Positions 26,713 to 34,584 of a stretch of 49,189 bases of DNA are shown here, piece after piece. The stretch comes from JBHGBM01 sp041946965. GTDB taxonomy: Bacteria; Acidobacteriota; Terriglobia; Bryobacterales; Bryobacteraceae. A program made the translations under genes and the position numbers. Each line of letters begins with the position of its first letter. Positions within the stretch are counted from its first letter, which is position 1. The stretch covers positions 1-49,189 of the forward strand of contig JBHGBM010000061.1 of the NCBI GenBank assembly GCA_041946965.1, written 5' to 3'. A model generated the notes under the pieces. The model had not been told where the DNA came from and ran no database searches. It was given only the letters and a program-made list of their open reading frames with translations.

Positions 26713-26815
26713 TGTTCCGTTTTCGGAACACTACCCTTGAAATTCGGGTCAACTTGCGGTACAAAATCAAATGTACAAAGCGCGGTTTTGGTGCCGCTGT
26801 TCCGTTTCTGGAACA
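26713..26815 (+). promoter_or_regulatory. promoter bracketed by two GTTCC...GGAAC palindromes
   Basis: TGTTCCGttttCGGAACA (26713-26730) and TGTTCCgtttctGGAACA-like (26798-26815) are inverted repeats of near-identical sequence, centres 85 bases apart (about eight helical turns). Between them lies TTGAAA (26737-26742), 17 bases, TACAAA (26760-26765), a good promoter for the AT-hook gene at 26852. A smaller inverted repeat, GTACA-N8-TGTAC, overlaps the -10. Looks like a looped repressor arrangement. Confidence 0.5.
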
Positions 26816-26851
26816 CAGCCGCTCTCGCCGGCTGGACGACATGGGGTGCTT

Positions 26852-27109
26852 ATGGACGTCGCCAAGATTCTCATCGAATTAAAGCAAGAACGGGAGCAAA
26901 TTGAACAGGCGATTTTGAGCCTGGAGTTGCTGGCCCGGGGCCGCGGGCGCAAGCGCGGCCGGCCGCCGGCCTGGATGTCCCAACTCAGCGCCACGGCGCC
27001 CAAGCGCCGCGGCCGTCCGCCGGGGAGCAAGAACAAGACGCAAACCGCGGGCGGTTCGGCGGGCACGGCGGCATCGGCGCCCGCGCCCAAGAGCATGGCC
27101 GTAGCCTGA
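26852..27109 (+). CDS. small coiled-coil/AT-hook DNA-binding protein
   Basis: An 85-residue protein; I start it at the ATG at 26852 (MDVAKILIELKQEREQIEQA), since the upstream extension runs back through the second palindrome. Residues 1-30 are an amphipathic helix likely to dimerise. Two AT-hook-type motifs follow: RKRGRPPAW and KRRGRPPGSKNK, each with the GRP core that binds AT-rich minor groove. The Ala/Gly/Thr-rich tail is disordered. Such short proteins recur in acidobacterial genomes. The unusual palindromes around its promoter make autoregulation, or control by a dedicated repressor, plausible. Nucleoid-associated function is inference. Confidence 0.75.
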   Translation: MDVAKILIELKQEREQIEQAILSLELLARGRGRKRGRPPAWMSQLSATAPKRRGRPPGSKNKTQTAGGSAGTAASAPAPKSMAVA

Positions 27110-27131
27110 GGGCTGCGCGCGAGCCCGAGGG

Positions 27132-27617
27132 TTACGCCCGGCGCATATCGTCGCGCGGCGGCGTGAACACGTCGATCAGCACGACTTTCTGGGTCAGCAC
27201 CTGAATCCCGTGCGGGACATTGGACGGCAGGGAATACACGCCGCCCGGTCCCAGTTCCTTGACCTGGTCCCCGATAAACGCGCGGATGCGCCCCTCGACC
27301 ACGAACGCCATCTGATCGTGCGCGTGGTAGTGCATGGCGGGCCGGGCGGCATCCGGTTTTTCGCGCGTGAACTCGATCGTCACCATGGTGAGGCGATCGC
27401 TGAAGTAAATTTTCCGGCGCATTCCGGGCTGCACCTGTTCCCAGGGCACATCCGCGGAATCGAGCACGGCGGGGGGGACCTGTATGGGCTCCGGCGTGGT
27501 GTAATCGCGGGGCAAGCGGCGGTTATCGGTCTGGGCGCCGGGCAGCGGACGGCGCTGGGCCGCCGCACTGGAGGAAACCAGCGCGGCGCAGGCTGCCAGA
27601 AACTGGCGGGTGGTCAT
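27132..27617 (-). CDS. exported cupin-domain protein
   Basis: A 161-residue protein. The ATG at 27617 gives MTTRQFLAACAALVSSSAAA, a signal peptide; an upstream ATG at 27644 only adds a non-conserved tail. The cupin beta-barrel shows motif 1, H-Y-H-A-H-D-Q-M-A-F-V-V-E-G, providing two or three metal-binding histidines, and motif 2, LPSNVPHGIQVL, with the last His. This is a single-domain metal-binding cupin exported to the periplasm. The substrate is unknown. It converges on the AT-hook gene with a 22-base gap. Confidence 0.85.
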   Translation of the reverse strand: MTTRQFLAACAALVSSSAAAQRRPLPGAQTDNRRLPRDYTTPEPIQVPPAVLDSADVPWEQVQPGMRRKIYFSDRLTMVTIEFTREKPDAARPAMHYHAHDQMAFVVEGRIRAFIGDQVKELGPGGVYSLPSNVPHGIQVLTQKVVLIDVFTPPRDDMRRA

Positions 27618-27759
27618 AGAACGCTTATTCTGACACCACGGCACGGCGGCGCGCCATGGGATGCGGGCGGGGTTTCCCGTTCATGCCCGAATATTCCCCA
27701 TACGACCTGAAAATTGCGCCATTGAACCCGCCATCGTGGTGATTTTGCAGGCACTTGCC

Positions 27760-27772
27760 TACAATCCGAGCA
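27760..27772 (+). promoter_or_regulatory. -10 element abutting the radical SAM start codon
   Basis: TACAAT at 27760-27765 lies six bases before the ATG at 27772, with no Shine-Dalgarno sequence between; a leaderless transcript is likely. The -35 (TGGTGA, 17 bases upstream) is weak. Confidence 0.4.
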
Positions 27773-29448
27773 TGGCCGCACCTTTTCAGGTAATCCAGCC
27801 CGATTGTACCTATACGGGCTCCCCGATCTCCCCGATCAAGTCGGGGTTGCCGAAGACCACGCAGTCGCTCTGCCCGGAGTGCACCAAGCTGATCTCCGCG
27901 CGAATCTTCGAGGAAAACGGGCGCGTGGTGATGGAGAAGACCTGCGACGAGCACGGCGCCTTCCGGGACATCGTCTACTCGGACGCGAAGCTCTACCTGA
28001 AGATGGAGCAATGGCAGTTCGGCGACGGCCAGGGTTTGCACAATCCCGCCATCACCAACGCCACGGTGTGTCCGGACGATTGCGGGCTGTGCAACCTGCA
28101 CACCAGCCACACGGGGCTGGCCAATGTGGATCTGACCAACCGGTGCAACCTGACCTGTCCGGTGTGCTTCGCCAACGCCAACGTGCAGGGCTACCTGTAT
28201 GAGCCCAGCTACGAGCAGATCCGCGGTATGCTGCAAGCGCTGCGCGAGGAGAAGCCGGTTTCGGGCCGCATCGTGCAGTTCTCCGGCGGCGAGCCCACCA
28301 TCCACCCGCGCTTCTTCGACATTCTGAAGCTGGCCAAGGAGATGGGCTTTTCGCACCTTCAGATCGCCACCAACGGACTGACGTTCACCGACCTGGAGTT
28401 CGCCGAGAAGGCCAAGGAAGCCGGGCTGCACACGCTCTACCTGCAATTCGACGGCGTGACGGACGACGTTTACCGCCGCACCCGCGGGCAGGCGCTGGCC
28501 GAGATCAAATTCAAGGTCATCGAGAACGTAAAGAAGGCCGGGCTGAAGATCGTCTTCGTGCCGACCATCGTGAAGGGCGTCAACGACCACGAGATCGGCG
28601 ACATCCTGCGGGTGGCGCTGGAGAACATCGAGTGCCTGAGCGGCATCAGCTTCCAGCCGGTGGCCTTCACCGGGCGCATCGCGCGCAAGGAACTGGAGCA
28701 GAAGCGCTTCACGCTTTCCGATTTCGCCAAGGCGATGCAGGACCAGACCGGCATCTGCGACATGTACGAGGACTGGTTCCCACTCTCCTGCGTGACGCCG
28801 TTCTCCAAGCTGCTGAGCGCCCTGCGGGGCGAGTTGACCACGCACCTGAGCTGCCATCCGCACTGCTCGGTGGGCACCTACCTGTTCGTAGACAAGAACA
28901 AGAAGGCCACGCCGGTGACGCGCTTCATCGACGTGGGCGAAATGCTGAAGGAGATGGACGTGCTGGCGCGCAAGGCGGCGCCGAAGAAGATCAAGTTCTT
29001 CTCCAAGCTGGAAGCCTGGAACGCGCTGCGCAAGCACTTCCACGAGGACAAGGCGCCCGAGGGCCTGACCTTCAACCTGTTCCTGCAAACCCTCCAGGGC
29101 ATGACGGACAAGCGCTACGGCCGCGGCGAATCCGAAAAGCAGGGCTTCACTTACAAGACCCTGATGGTGGCCGGCATGCACTTCATGGATTCGTACAACT
29201 ACGACGTGGAGCGCGTGAAGCGGTGCGTGATTCACTACTCGGCGCCGAACGGCCACATCTACCCGTTCTGCACTTACAACTCCGGCCCGTGCTTCCGCGA
29301 GCGGATCGAGAAGCAGTTCTCGACGCCGCTCGAGCGGCCCAGGCAGGTGAAAGTCACGGTGGCGGTGGGCAAGAACGGGAAGAACGGCTGCGGGTCCTGC
29401 GGTTCGGTGCCCGCGGACGAGCCGGAGCTGGTGGGCAGCGGCGACTGA
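27772..29448 (+). CDS. radical SAM protein of the COG1964 type, tetraether/membrane-spanning-lipid synthase-like
   Basis: A 558-residue protein; ATG 27772 is chosen because LCPECTKLISARIF follows at the usual distance. A zinc or cluster site is formed by C34/C37 and C58-x2-H61, and a second group C100-x3-C104-x2-C107-x2-H110 precedes the radical SAM cluster C125-NLT-C129-PV-C132. FSGGEPTIHPRF is the SAM-binding GGEP motif. The C-terminal half has the conserved SYNYDVERVKRCVIHYSAP, PFCTYNSGPCFR and a final CGSCGS. This architecture matches the family of MJ0619, archaeal Tes and bacterial membrane-spanning lipid synthase. Acidobacteriota are known to make iso-diabolic acid, so tail-to-tail lipid coupling is a reasonable hypothesis; a pterin-methylating or other role is possible. 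Confidence 0.82.
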   Translation: MAAPFQVIQPDCTYTGSPISPIKSGLPKTTQSLCPECTKLISARIFEENGRVVMEKTCDEHGAFRDIVYSDAKLYLKMEQWQFGDGQGLHNPAITNATVCPDDCGLCNLHTSHTGLANVDLTNRCNLTCPVCFANANVQGYLYEPSYEQIRGMLQALREEKPVSGRIVQFSGGEPTIHPRFFDILKLAKEMGFSHLQIATNGLTFTDLEFAEKAKEAGLHTLYLQFDGVTDDVYRRTRGQALAEIKFKVIENVKKAGLKIVFVPTIVKGVNDHEIGDILRVALENIECLSGISFQPVAFTGRIARKELEQKRFTLSDFAKAMQDQTGICDMYEDWFPLSCVTPFSKLLSALRGELTTHLSCHPHCSVGTYLFVDKNKKATPVTRFIDVGEMLKEMDVLARKAAPKKIKFFSKLEAWNALRKHFHEDKAPEGLTFNLFLQTLQGMTDKRYGRGESEKQGFTYKTLMVAGMHFMDSYNYDVERVKRCVIHYSAPNGHIYPFCTYNSGPCFRERIEKQFSTPLERPRQVKVTVAVGKNGKNGCGSCGSVPADEPELVGSGD

Positions 29449-29478
29449 GGCGGTTTCGCCTGCCGGCCGCCCCACAGA

Positions 29479-30510
29479 TCAGTTGAACTTCGGGTACTTC
29501 CGGATTACCTTCAGCGCGTCTTCAAATACAAACGCCGGCGGATCGCCCGGGTACGCTTTCGGCCGGGTGGTGATGTGGGACCAGAAGATGTAGTTCAGGT
29601 GCATGCGGTCGCGGCCGTATAGAAAGATCTGCTCCATGGGGACGTACCCCTCGGGGTGGATCGGCTTTTCTCCCCTTTTGAAGGGGCCCTTGGTGCGATT
29701 GGAAACGTCGTCCTTGTGGTGGGAGTAGGAATCGGACTGCGCCGAGCAGAACAGCTTCAGCCTGCCCTGGAAGCGGTCGTAGATGCGGTTGCTTTGGATC
29801 AGGGCGGTGCGGTAGGGGAGAATGTCGGGACCGCCCATCACCACGCGGTAGGGAACCACGGCTTCGGCGATCTCATAGCGGTACTCGTCCTTGCCCGGGA
29901 AGAAGTTCTGGTACCAGAAGATCTGCGAGCGCGGGAACGCCTGGCTCGATCCGATCAGCATGCGCTTGAGCGAATCGCGGTAGAGCTCGGCGTTGTAGCC
30001 GGACGCCGCGAGCGCCTCGCGCGCCAGCGACGGCGCCGATTCCTGATACGCCAGTCCTTCGAAGTTGGGATGCGCGTCGAACTGCTTCGCCAGCGCGCGG
30101 CAGAGCGCGATCTCGCGCCCGATCAGCTCCGGGTCCCACTTCTTGGGCGAGATTCCGCCGACTTCGTTCACCACTCCGTGCGGCCGCATATACCGGGGCA
30201 GCGGATTGGGGGAGTTCGGCGAAAAGGTCTTGTCGGTGAAGAAGACCACGAGCTGTTTGCCGCGCCCGGCCAGGAACGCCAGGTCCTGGCGCACGGCGGA
30301 GAAATCGTAGGCGTCCTTTTCCGGCTCGAGATCCGCCCACCGGTAGCGTATATTGACGCCGCGGATGGCGGGCTCGTCAAGACACTCTAGCGCTTTGAGG
30401 GCATTGCCGCCCTCCACCGCCACGTAGTGCCCGGGGTGGTACTTCACTCCTTTTCCGTCGGCTGCCGTTAGAATCGCGCATGCCGCCAATCCCGCCATCA
30501 ACCCGCGCAT
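29479..30510 (-). CDS. exported TIM-barrel, glycoside-hydrolase-like protein
   Basis: A 343-residue protein with a short signal peptide (MRGLMAGLAACAILTAADG). The fold resembles a cellulase-superfamily TIM barrel: GVNIRYRWADLEPEKDAYDF, where the conserved W and E-P pattern matches beta-strand 2 of family 5/42-like barrels, then GKQLVVFFTDKTF, and ALAKQFDAHPNFEGLAYQESAPS, where the E would be the acid/base on strand 4. IFWYQNFFPGKDEYRYEIA and INYIFWSHITTRP-like strands follow. I cannot assign the substrate. It is seven bases downstream of the P-loop kinase gene on the same strand. Confidence 0.65.
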   Translation of the reverse strand: MRGLMAGLAACAILTAADGKGVKYHPGHYVAVEGGNALKALECLDEPAIRGVNIRYRWADLEPEKDAYDFSAVRQDLAFLAGRGKQLVVFFTDKTFSPNSPNPLPRYMRPHGVVNEVGGISPKKWDPELIGREIALCRALAKQFDAHPNFEGLAYQESAPSLAREALAASGYNAELYRDSLKRMLIGSSQAFPRSQIFWYQNFFPGKDEYRYEIAEAVVPYRVVMGGPDILPYRTALIQSNRIYDRFQGRLKLFCSAQSDSYSHHKDDVSNRTKGPFKRGEKPIHPEGYVPMEQIFLYGRDRMHLNYIFWSHITTRPKAYPGDPPAFVFEDALKVIRKYPKFN

Positions 30511-30516
30511 GACTAC

Positions 30517-31032
30517 TCAGGATACCGCGGCCCAGCGGCGGGCAGGCACCATGCGGCCCGAATCGAGATACCGCTCGACGCGCGCAAGACACTCCGCCGT
30601 CGGGAGCGTTTCGGAGTCGAGCAGCAGGCCTTCTCCCCAATAGCGGTACTCGCGCACCAGGCGCGCGGTGTTTTCGCTCGTGAGGTCGAGCCGCACCGGG
30701 TCCGGGCCGCGCGCGGCCAGGCGCGCGAGCGCGGTTTCGACTCCCACGGCGCACTCGATGAGGTAAATACGATCCGCGATGGCGGCGATGTCCTCGCGGT
30801 CCTCGCGGTGGCCGTAAGGCGCGTCGAGCACGGCGTTGCCGAGCATTTCCGCGGCCCAGGCCATGGCGCGGTAAGCCGCGGCGCGGTCTTCGCGGGTATG
30901 GGCGGCGTTCGGGAGGATGCGGCGGCGGACCCCATCCATTTCCAGGTGAGGCCAGAGGCGGCGGCGGGCGATTTCCGCGGCGAGCGTGCTTTTTCCGGAG
31001 CACGGCGGGCCTGCGAAGACGATGAGCGGCAA
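30517..31032 (-). CDS. P-loop kinase (AAA_33/zeta-toxin-like fold)
   Basis: A 171-residue protein with Walker A GPPCSGKST at residues 8-16, a D-x-x-R motif (LEMDGVRRRI) and a lid segment LAARGPDPVRLDLTSEN. It looks like a small-molecule kinase of the gluconate/adenylylsulfate or AAA_33 group. The frame can only begin at TTG 31032: a TGA stop lies two codons upstream and no ATG follows before the Walker A. TACAAT lies five bases before the TTG, so the mRNA may be leaderless. Substrate unknown. The gene is divergent from the class II aldolase. Confidence 0.75.
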   Translation of the reverse strand: MPLIVFAGPPCSGKSTLAAEIARRRLWPHLEMDGVRRRILPNAAHTREDRAAAYRAMAWAAEMLGNAVLDAPYGHREDREDIAAIADRIYLIECAVGVETALARLAARGPDPVRLDLTSENTARLVREYRYWGEGLLLDSETLPTAECLARVERYLDSGRMVPARRWAAVS

Positions 31033-31037
31033 CTTTC

Positions 31038-31043
31038 ATTGTA
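31038..31043 (-). promoter_or_regulatory. -10 element abutting the kinase start
   Basis: TACAAT on the minus strand (31043-31038), five bases upstream of the TTG start at 31032; no -35 is recognisable and no ribosome-binding site is present. Confidence 0.35.
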
Positions 31044-31109
31044 CGGCGCAATCGTGCTAAGTTTTTCGGTTAAGACCACCGGAATCAATTCAATAAACAG
31101 GAGACAAAC

Positions 31110-32123
31110 ATGCCCCTAGTGTCGATGAGGCAGGTCCTCGACGAGGCTGCCAAAGGCGGTTATGGTGTTGGCGCGTTCAACGTCAACAACATGGAGCAGA
31201 TTCAGGCCATTATGGAAGCGGCGCGCGAGACCAAGTCGCCGGTCATCGTGCAGGCCAGCCGCGGCGCGCGCAAATATTCCAACGATCGCTTCCTCTATCA
31301 CCTGATGATTGCGGCCACCGAGGTCTATCCCGAGATCCCGACCGTGCTGCACCTGGACCATGGCAACAGCGTGGCCACCTGTAAATCCGCCATCGAGATG
31401 GGCTTCACCAGCGTGATGATGGACGGCTCCCTGATGGAAGACGGCAAGACGCCTTCCAGCTTCGAGTACAACGTGAAGGTCACGCGCGAAGTGGTGGAGA
31501 TGGCGCATGCCAGGGGCGTGACGGTGGAAGGCGAAATCGGCTGCCTGGGCGGCATCGAAGACGGCCACGGCGCGGGTCTGGACGGACTTTCGCACCTCAC
31601 CGACCCGGGGCAGGCGGCGGAGTTCGTGGAAGCCACCGGCGTGGACGCGCTGGCCATCGCCATCGGCACCAGCCACGGCGCCTACAAGTTCAGCAAGAAG
31701 CCGACCGGCGAGACGCTCAAGATGGACCGCCTGATCGAGATCCACAAGCGGCTGCCGAACGTCCACCTCGTGATGCACGGCTCCTCGAGCGTTCCCAAGG
31801 AGCTTCAGGACATCGTCAACCAGTACGGCGGGCAGTTGAAGCCCACCTGGGGCGTGCCGGTGGAAGAGATCCAGCTCGGCATCCGCAATGGCGTGCGCAA
31901 GATCAACGTGGACACGGACAACCGTCTGGCCATCACCGGCGCCATCCGCAAGGTGTTCGCCGAGAAGCCGCAGGAATTCGATCCGCGCAGCTATCTGACG
32001 CCGGCGCGCGAAGCCATGAAGCAGGTGGTGATGGCGCGCATGATCGCTTTCGGCCAGGCCGGCCACTCGGCCGACTACATCCCCATCTCCATGGACGAGA
32101 TGGCCAAGCGCTACAAGGCGTAA
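31110..32123 (+). CDS. fba: class II (zinc-dependent) fructose-bisphosphate aldolase
   Basis: A 337-residue cytoplasmic enzyme cleaving fructose-1,6-bisphosphate into dihydroxyacetone phosphate and glyceraldehyde-3-phosphate. GVGAFNVNNMEQIQAIMEAA at the N-terminus, VLHLDHGNS (catalytic Asp and zinc His), VEGEIGCLGG, IAIGTSHGAYKF (zinc His) and VMHGSSSVP (zinc His and phosphate site) are all present. A clear AGGAGA ribosome-binding site lies eight bases before the ATG. The next gene encodes a second, mechanistically different aldolase. Tagatose-bisphosphate specificity cannot be excluded. Confidence 0.93.
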   Translation: MPLVSMRQVLDEAAKGGYGVGAFNVNNMEQIQAIMEAARETKSPVIVQASRGARKYSNDRFLYHLMIAATEVYPEIPTVLHLDHGNSVATCKSAIEMGFTSVMMDGSLMEDGKTPSSFEYNVKVTREVVEMAHARGVTVEGEIGCLGGIEDGHGAGLDGLSHLTDPGQAAEFVEATGVDALAIAIGTSHGAYKFSKKPTGETLKMDRLIEIHKRLPNVHLVMHGSSSVPKELQDIVNQYGGQLKPTWGVPVEEIQLGIRNGVRKINVDTDNRLAITGAIRKVFAEKPQEFDPRSYLTPAREAMKQVVMARMIAFGQAGHSADYIPISMDEMAKRYKA

Positions 32124-32221
32124 ACCCTCCTCGAAGAACGCGCCGCCGGCCCCTCCCGGCCGGTGGCCGTTCGCACGGTTCGCAGCGCGCTCCCGTGCCA
32201 TACTTGGCAGTAGGAGCGCGT

Positions 32222-33235
32222 ATGAATCTGTCCGAAGGCAAGTTGAAGCATATGCGTGCGCTCGCCACCGAGGGCGGCATCATCGCCGCCGCGGCCATGG
32301 ACCAGCGCGGCAGCCTCCAGAAATCGCTCGCTTCCGCCCGCGGCGTGGACAAGAAGCAGATCACGCCGGAGATGATGAGCGAGTTCAAGACCGCCGTCAC
32401 ACGGGTGCTGACTCCGTATGCTTCGGCCATTCTGCTGGATCCCGAATTCGGTCTGGACGCAGCCAGGGCGCGCGCACGGACCTGCGGGCTGCTGCTGGCT
32501 TACGAACTGAGCGGGTACGACAACACACAACCGGGGCGGCTTCCCGACCTGCTGCCCCACGTGTCCGTGCGGCGCATCGCCGAGTGGGGCGCCAACGCCG
32601 TCAAGATCCTGATTTACTACACGCCGTTTGAAGACGCCGCCATCAACGACGTGAAGCACGCCTTCGTCGAGCGCATCGGAGCGGAGTGCATGCATTACGA
32701 CATCCCGTTCTTCCTGGAATTCGTAGGCTACGATCCGCATGACGGCGACGAGAAGGGCTACGAGTACGCCAGGATCAAGCCCGAAGTTGTGCGCCGCAGC
32801 ATGGAGGAGTTCTCCAAGCCGCACTACCACGTGGACGTCCTGAAGGTGGAAATCCCCATCAACGCCGAGTACGTCGAGGGCAGCGCGGTATTCAAGGGAC
32901 AGGCGGCGTATTCGCGCGCCGAGGCGCTGGACCATTTCCGCCGCGCCGCCGCGGCGGCGAAGAAGCCGTACATCTACCTGAGCGCGGGTGTGAGCAACGC
33001 GCAGTTCGTGGAGTCGCTGCACATGGCCGCCGAGGCCAAGGTGGATTTCTCCGGGGTGCTCTGCGGGCGCGCCACGTGGAAGGAAGGCATACCGGTTTAC
33101 GGCAAGCAGGGTGTAAAGGCCCTGGAAGACTGGCTTGCCAAAGACGGCGTGCGCAATATCAAGGCGGTGAACGAAGCCACTCGCGGCGCCACGCCGTGGT
33201 ACCAGAAACTGGGCCTGGCGGCTCCGGCGGCCTGA
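32222..33235 (+). CDS. lacD: LacD-type class I tagatose/ketose-1,6-bisphosphate aldolase
   Basis: A 337-residue Schiff-base aldolase; the ATG at 32222 gives MNLSEGKLKHMRALAT. Family blocks are AAMDQRGSLQKSL, LLDPEFGL, NAVKILIYYTPFED, AFVERIGAECMHYDIPFFLE and DVLKVEIPINAEYVEG, in which K208 is the predicted Schiff-base lysine. S-A-G-V-S near the C-terminus fits the phosphate site. It follows the class II aldolase by 98 bases. Its TGA stop directly abuts the stop of the convergent reductase gene. LacD homologues also cleave fructose-1,6-bisphosphate, so it could be a metal-independent back-up. Confidence 0.9.
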   Translation: MNLSEGKLKHMRALATEGGIIAAAAMDQRGSLQKSLASARGVDKKQITPEMMSEFKTAVTRVLTPYASAILLDPEFGLDAARARARTCGLLLAYELSGYDNTQPGRLPDLLPHVSVRRIAEWGANAVKILIYYTPFEDAAINDVKHAFVERIGAECMHYDIPFFLEFVGYDPHDGDEKGYEYARIKPEVVRRSMEEFSKPHYHVDVLKVEIPINAEYVEGSAVFKGQAAYSRAEALDHFRRAAAAAKKPYIYLSAGVSNAQFVESLHMAAEAKVDFSGVLCGRATWKEGIPVYGKQGVKALEDWLAKDGVRNIKAVNEATRGATPWYQKLGLAAPAA

Positions 33236-34237
33236 TCACGCGCCGAGGTCCCAGCGGCGGAAGTAGAGCGCCTGGCGCACAATAGGCAGCGTGCGCTTCT
33301 CGAGTGCGCGCATCTCGGCTTCGCTCAGCGGCGTGAAACGCGCGGCGAAGGCCACGTTTTGTTCCAGTTGCGCCACCGTGTCCACACCGATGATGGTGGT
33401 GGAAACCGGCAGGCTTAAGTTGTAGCCCAAGGCCTCCTGAATGGTGAGCGTGCCGGGCAGTTTGGTGCGCAGGCGCTCGGGCTGCTGCTCCGGCGGCGGC
33501 GGAGTCCAGGTGGAGAGCACGCGCCCACGCGTGGCCACCTTCATCCCGATCACGCCCATCTTCTTTTCGAGCGCGGCGGGCAGCAGGTGCTCGATGAAAC
33601 TCAGATAATGCCGGTCCGCGGCGTTGACGGCCATCAGGATGGTATCGAAGGGGAAGCGGCGAATGGCTTCCAGCAGCACGTTGGGTTCGTAATGGCCGGT
33701 GACGCCGAGAAACTGCGCCATACCCTCGGCGCGCGCTTTTTCCAGGGCCTTGACGGCGCCGGCGGGGGAGAAGATCTGCTCCAACTGCTCCTTGGTTTGC
33801 AGGTTGTGGATCTGCCACAGGTTCAGGTGATCGGTCTGCATGTTGGAGAGGGTGCGGTCGAGCAGCCGCATGGAACCGTCGTAGGTGCGGTCGGCGGTCT
33901 TGCTGGTGACCCAGGTCTCTTTGCGGCGCGTCTTGATGACGCGCCCGATGTTCTTCTCGCTGACGCCGTTGCCATATCCCGCGGCCGAATCGATGTAGTT
34001 GATGCCGAGGTCGATGGCGCGGTTCAGGATGGCCTCGGATTCAGCCTCCTTGCCGGCAATCTCCAGGGTGGCCTGCCCGCCGAGGCTCAGGATGCCCACG
34101 CGGTAGCCGGTGCGGCCCAGGTTGTGAGTGGGCATCGCATTGTGTGTGCGCGGGTTGAACGGCATGGGGTGCTTTGCGGCGGCCGGTACAGGCGTGGCGG
34201 CCGCTACACCCGCGCCCAGAAACGTGCGTCGGTCCAT
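33236..34237 (-). CDS. exported aldo/keto reductase
   Basis: A 333-residue protein with a Tat-like N-terminus (MDRRTFLGAGVAAATPVPAAA). The AKR barrel starts at LGRTGYRVGILSLGG; the catalytic tetrad is Asp and Tyr in NYIDSAAGYG, Lys in WVTSKTAD and His in LWQIHNL. The NADPH-binding end (VSTTIIGVDTVAQLEQNV) is intact. Export of such reductases is common in Acidobacteriota and Planctomycetes, where they sit among secreted sugar enzymes. The natural substrate is unknown. Confidence 0.88.
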   Translation of the reverse strand: MDRRTFLGAGVAAATPVPAAAKHPMPFNPRTHNAMPTHNLGRTGYRVGILSLGGQATLEIAGKEAESEAILNRAIDLGINYIDSAAGYGNGVSEKNIGRVIKTRRKETWVTSKTADRTYDGSMRLLDRTLSNMQTDHLNLWQIHNLQTKEQLEQIFSPAGAVKALEKARAEGMAQFLGVTGHYEPNVLLEAIRRFPFDTILMAVNAADRHYLSFIEHLLPAALEKKMGVIGMKVATRGRVLSTWTPPPPEQQPERLRTKLPGTLTIQEALGYNLSLPVSTTIIGVDTVAQLEQNVAFAARFTPLSEAEMRALEKRTLPIVRQALYFRRWDLGA

Positions 34238-34520
34238 GTCCTACAGAGTATCGCACCGGGGTGCGCGACGCAGAAGTGGAGAATCGCCTCAACAAGGCTT
34301 GCGCCGGTACACCTGGCATTCATTCTATCCGCGTTCCTCGGCGTTCCCCGGCGGCCCATGATGGTTGCGCCGCGTGAAGTGCCGGATTCCGCGGCTCCTG
34401 GCGAGTTTCGGCGGATCCGGGTAGATCGCCACCTTCATGTCGCGCGCCCGCGCACGGGGTGAAGATGCGGTTGCGGTTGCCGGGCCGAATACCCGCCTGT
34501 TAAACTAGGTTTGTTCCCAC
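34238..34520. other. intergenic region without a recognisable gene
   Basis: 283 bases between the reductase start and the tRNA fragment. A short plus-strand frame (34261-34377) contains DAEVENRLNKACAGTPGI, faintly like the first helix of a BON domain, but it has no continuation. I see no promoter, terminator or repeat that I would defend. Confidence 0.4.
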
Positions 34521-34577
34521 GGTGGGTGTAGCTCAGCTGGTAGAGCGCTGGATTGTGGTTCCAGTGGTCGTGGGTTC
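34521..34577 (+). pseudogene. tRNA-His(GTG) gene truncated in the T-loop
   Basis: Starts with the extra G(-1) typical of tRNA-His, then acceptor GTGGGTG (34522-34528), D-arm GCTCAGCTGGTAGAGC, anticodon stem CTGGA/TCCAG with loop TTGTGGT and anticodon GTG at 34555-34557, variable loop, and 5' T-stem GTGGG with TTC (34575-34577). The 3' half of the T-arm, the 3' acceptor strand and CCA are absent; the sequence switches to AGCGCGCGC. It cannot fold into a tRNA, so a functional tRNA-His must exist elsewhere. Confidence 0.85.
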
Positions 34578-34584
34578 AGCGCGC

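Noticed and set aside
27625..29475. 616-codon minus-strand open frame opposite the radical SAM gene
   Set aside because: The plus strand carries ordered cysteine motifs; the minus frame is Leu/Val/His/Arg-rich without motifs.
34261..34377. Possible BON-domain remnant
   Set aside because: Only about 20 residues look right, with no start site and no continuation.
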